Shown in pieces: positions 5,681-5,781 of a DNA stretch of 5,781 nucleotides; the stretch's first letter is position 1; every line of letters begins with the position of its first letter. The position numbers and the translations under genes are program-made. Under the pieces are notes generated by a model. The model was given only the letters and a program-made list of their open reading frames with translations. It was not told the origin of the DNA and did not search any database. This stretch comes from Prevotellaceae bacterium (GTDB taxonomy: Bacteria > Bacteroidota > Bacteroidia > Bacteroidales > UBA932), in the NCBI GenBank assembly GCA_031289385.1, contig JAITPP010000344.1:1-5781 (forward strand). The letters are read 5' to 3'.

Positions 5681-5781
5681 ATGAACGAAAAAAGAATCTA
5701 CATAAGCGGCGCGATCAGCGGGCTTGAATACAAAGATGCAAAGTCGAAGTTCGACAGGGCTGAAATCTACCTTTTGACGAA
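5681..5781 (+). CDS. DUF4406 protein, N-terminal part only
   Basis: The first 33 codons and two bases are present; the gene runs off the right edge. The start MNEKRIYISGAISGLE has the YISGxISG motif at residues 7-14 that is typical of DUF4406, a family related in fold to nucleoside 2-deoxyribosyltransferases and common in phages. By that relationship the motif would lie in the nucleotide-binding first loop. The ATG at 5681 follows an A-rich leader (AAAAAAAAGAAT), the arrangement seen before the other genes here. Its enzymatic role in phages is not established to my knowledge. Confidence 0.75.
   Translation, partial: MNEKRIYISGAISGLEYKDAKSKFDRAEIYLLT

Overview
The window reads as the left (early) part of a Mu-like transposable prophage or related Mu-type element, probably in a member of the Bacteroidetes (order Bacteroidales likely). 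The evidence is a DDE transposase of the MuA type followed directly by a MuB-type AAA ATPase with an N-terminal helix-turn-helix region. Small early phage genes follow, of kinds familiar to me from Bacteroidales phages: a GemA-like protein, a NUMOD-type protein and a DUF4406 protein. The DNA is fairly A+T rich, and start codons are preceded by A-rich leaders rather than strong Shine-Dalgarno sequences, as is usual in Bacteroidetes. The organism assignment is inference; no rRNA or core host gene is present.

Layout, all on the + strand: (1) 1-564, the 3' part of an unrecognised gene whose reading frame is open to the left edge, either host DNA or a leftmost element gene; (2) 565-656, a 92-base gap with an imperfect direct repeat at its two ends, a candidate transposase-binding or left-end region; (3) 657-2768, MuA-like transposase; (4) 2848-3735, MuB-like ATPase; (5) 3774-4427, a second, RecA/RadA-type P-loop ATPase; (6) 4526-4963, a small protein with a GemA/DUF1018-like look; (7) 5108-5581, a NUMOD-type DNA-binding protein without a visible nuclease domain; (8) 5681 to the right edge, the start of a DUF4406 protein. 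No tRNA, rRNA, CRISPR array or convincing intrinsic terminator was seen. No gap between genes exceeds about 145 bases.

The transposase and MuB-like ATPase should act together in target capture and strand transfer for integration and replicative transposition. The later genes look like accessory early functions read from the same transcript.

The least ordinary part is the DNA between the genes. Four of the five gaps downstream of the transposase start with a tandem array of a heptamer (GGTTAAT / GATTAAT). Two of these gaps then share a 34-base leader with an 11-base palindrome (GGCATCATGCC). The other two share a 62-base perfect direct repeat followed by tandem 14-mers (CGACTAAATACTAA), and these two flank the NUMOD gene. 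The fifth gap, before the second ATPase, has its own 11-base-period repeat. This punctuation suggests a modular early operon in which genes were added or duplicated together with their leaders, or a repeated regulatory signal. Both readings are inference.
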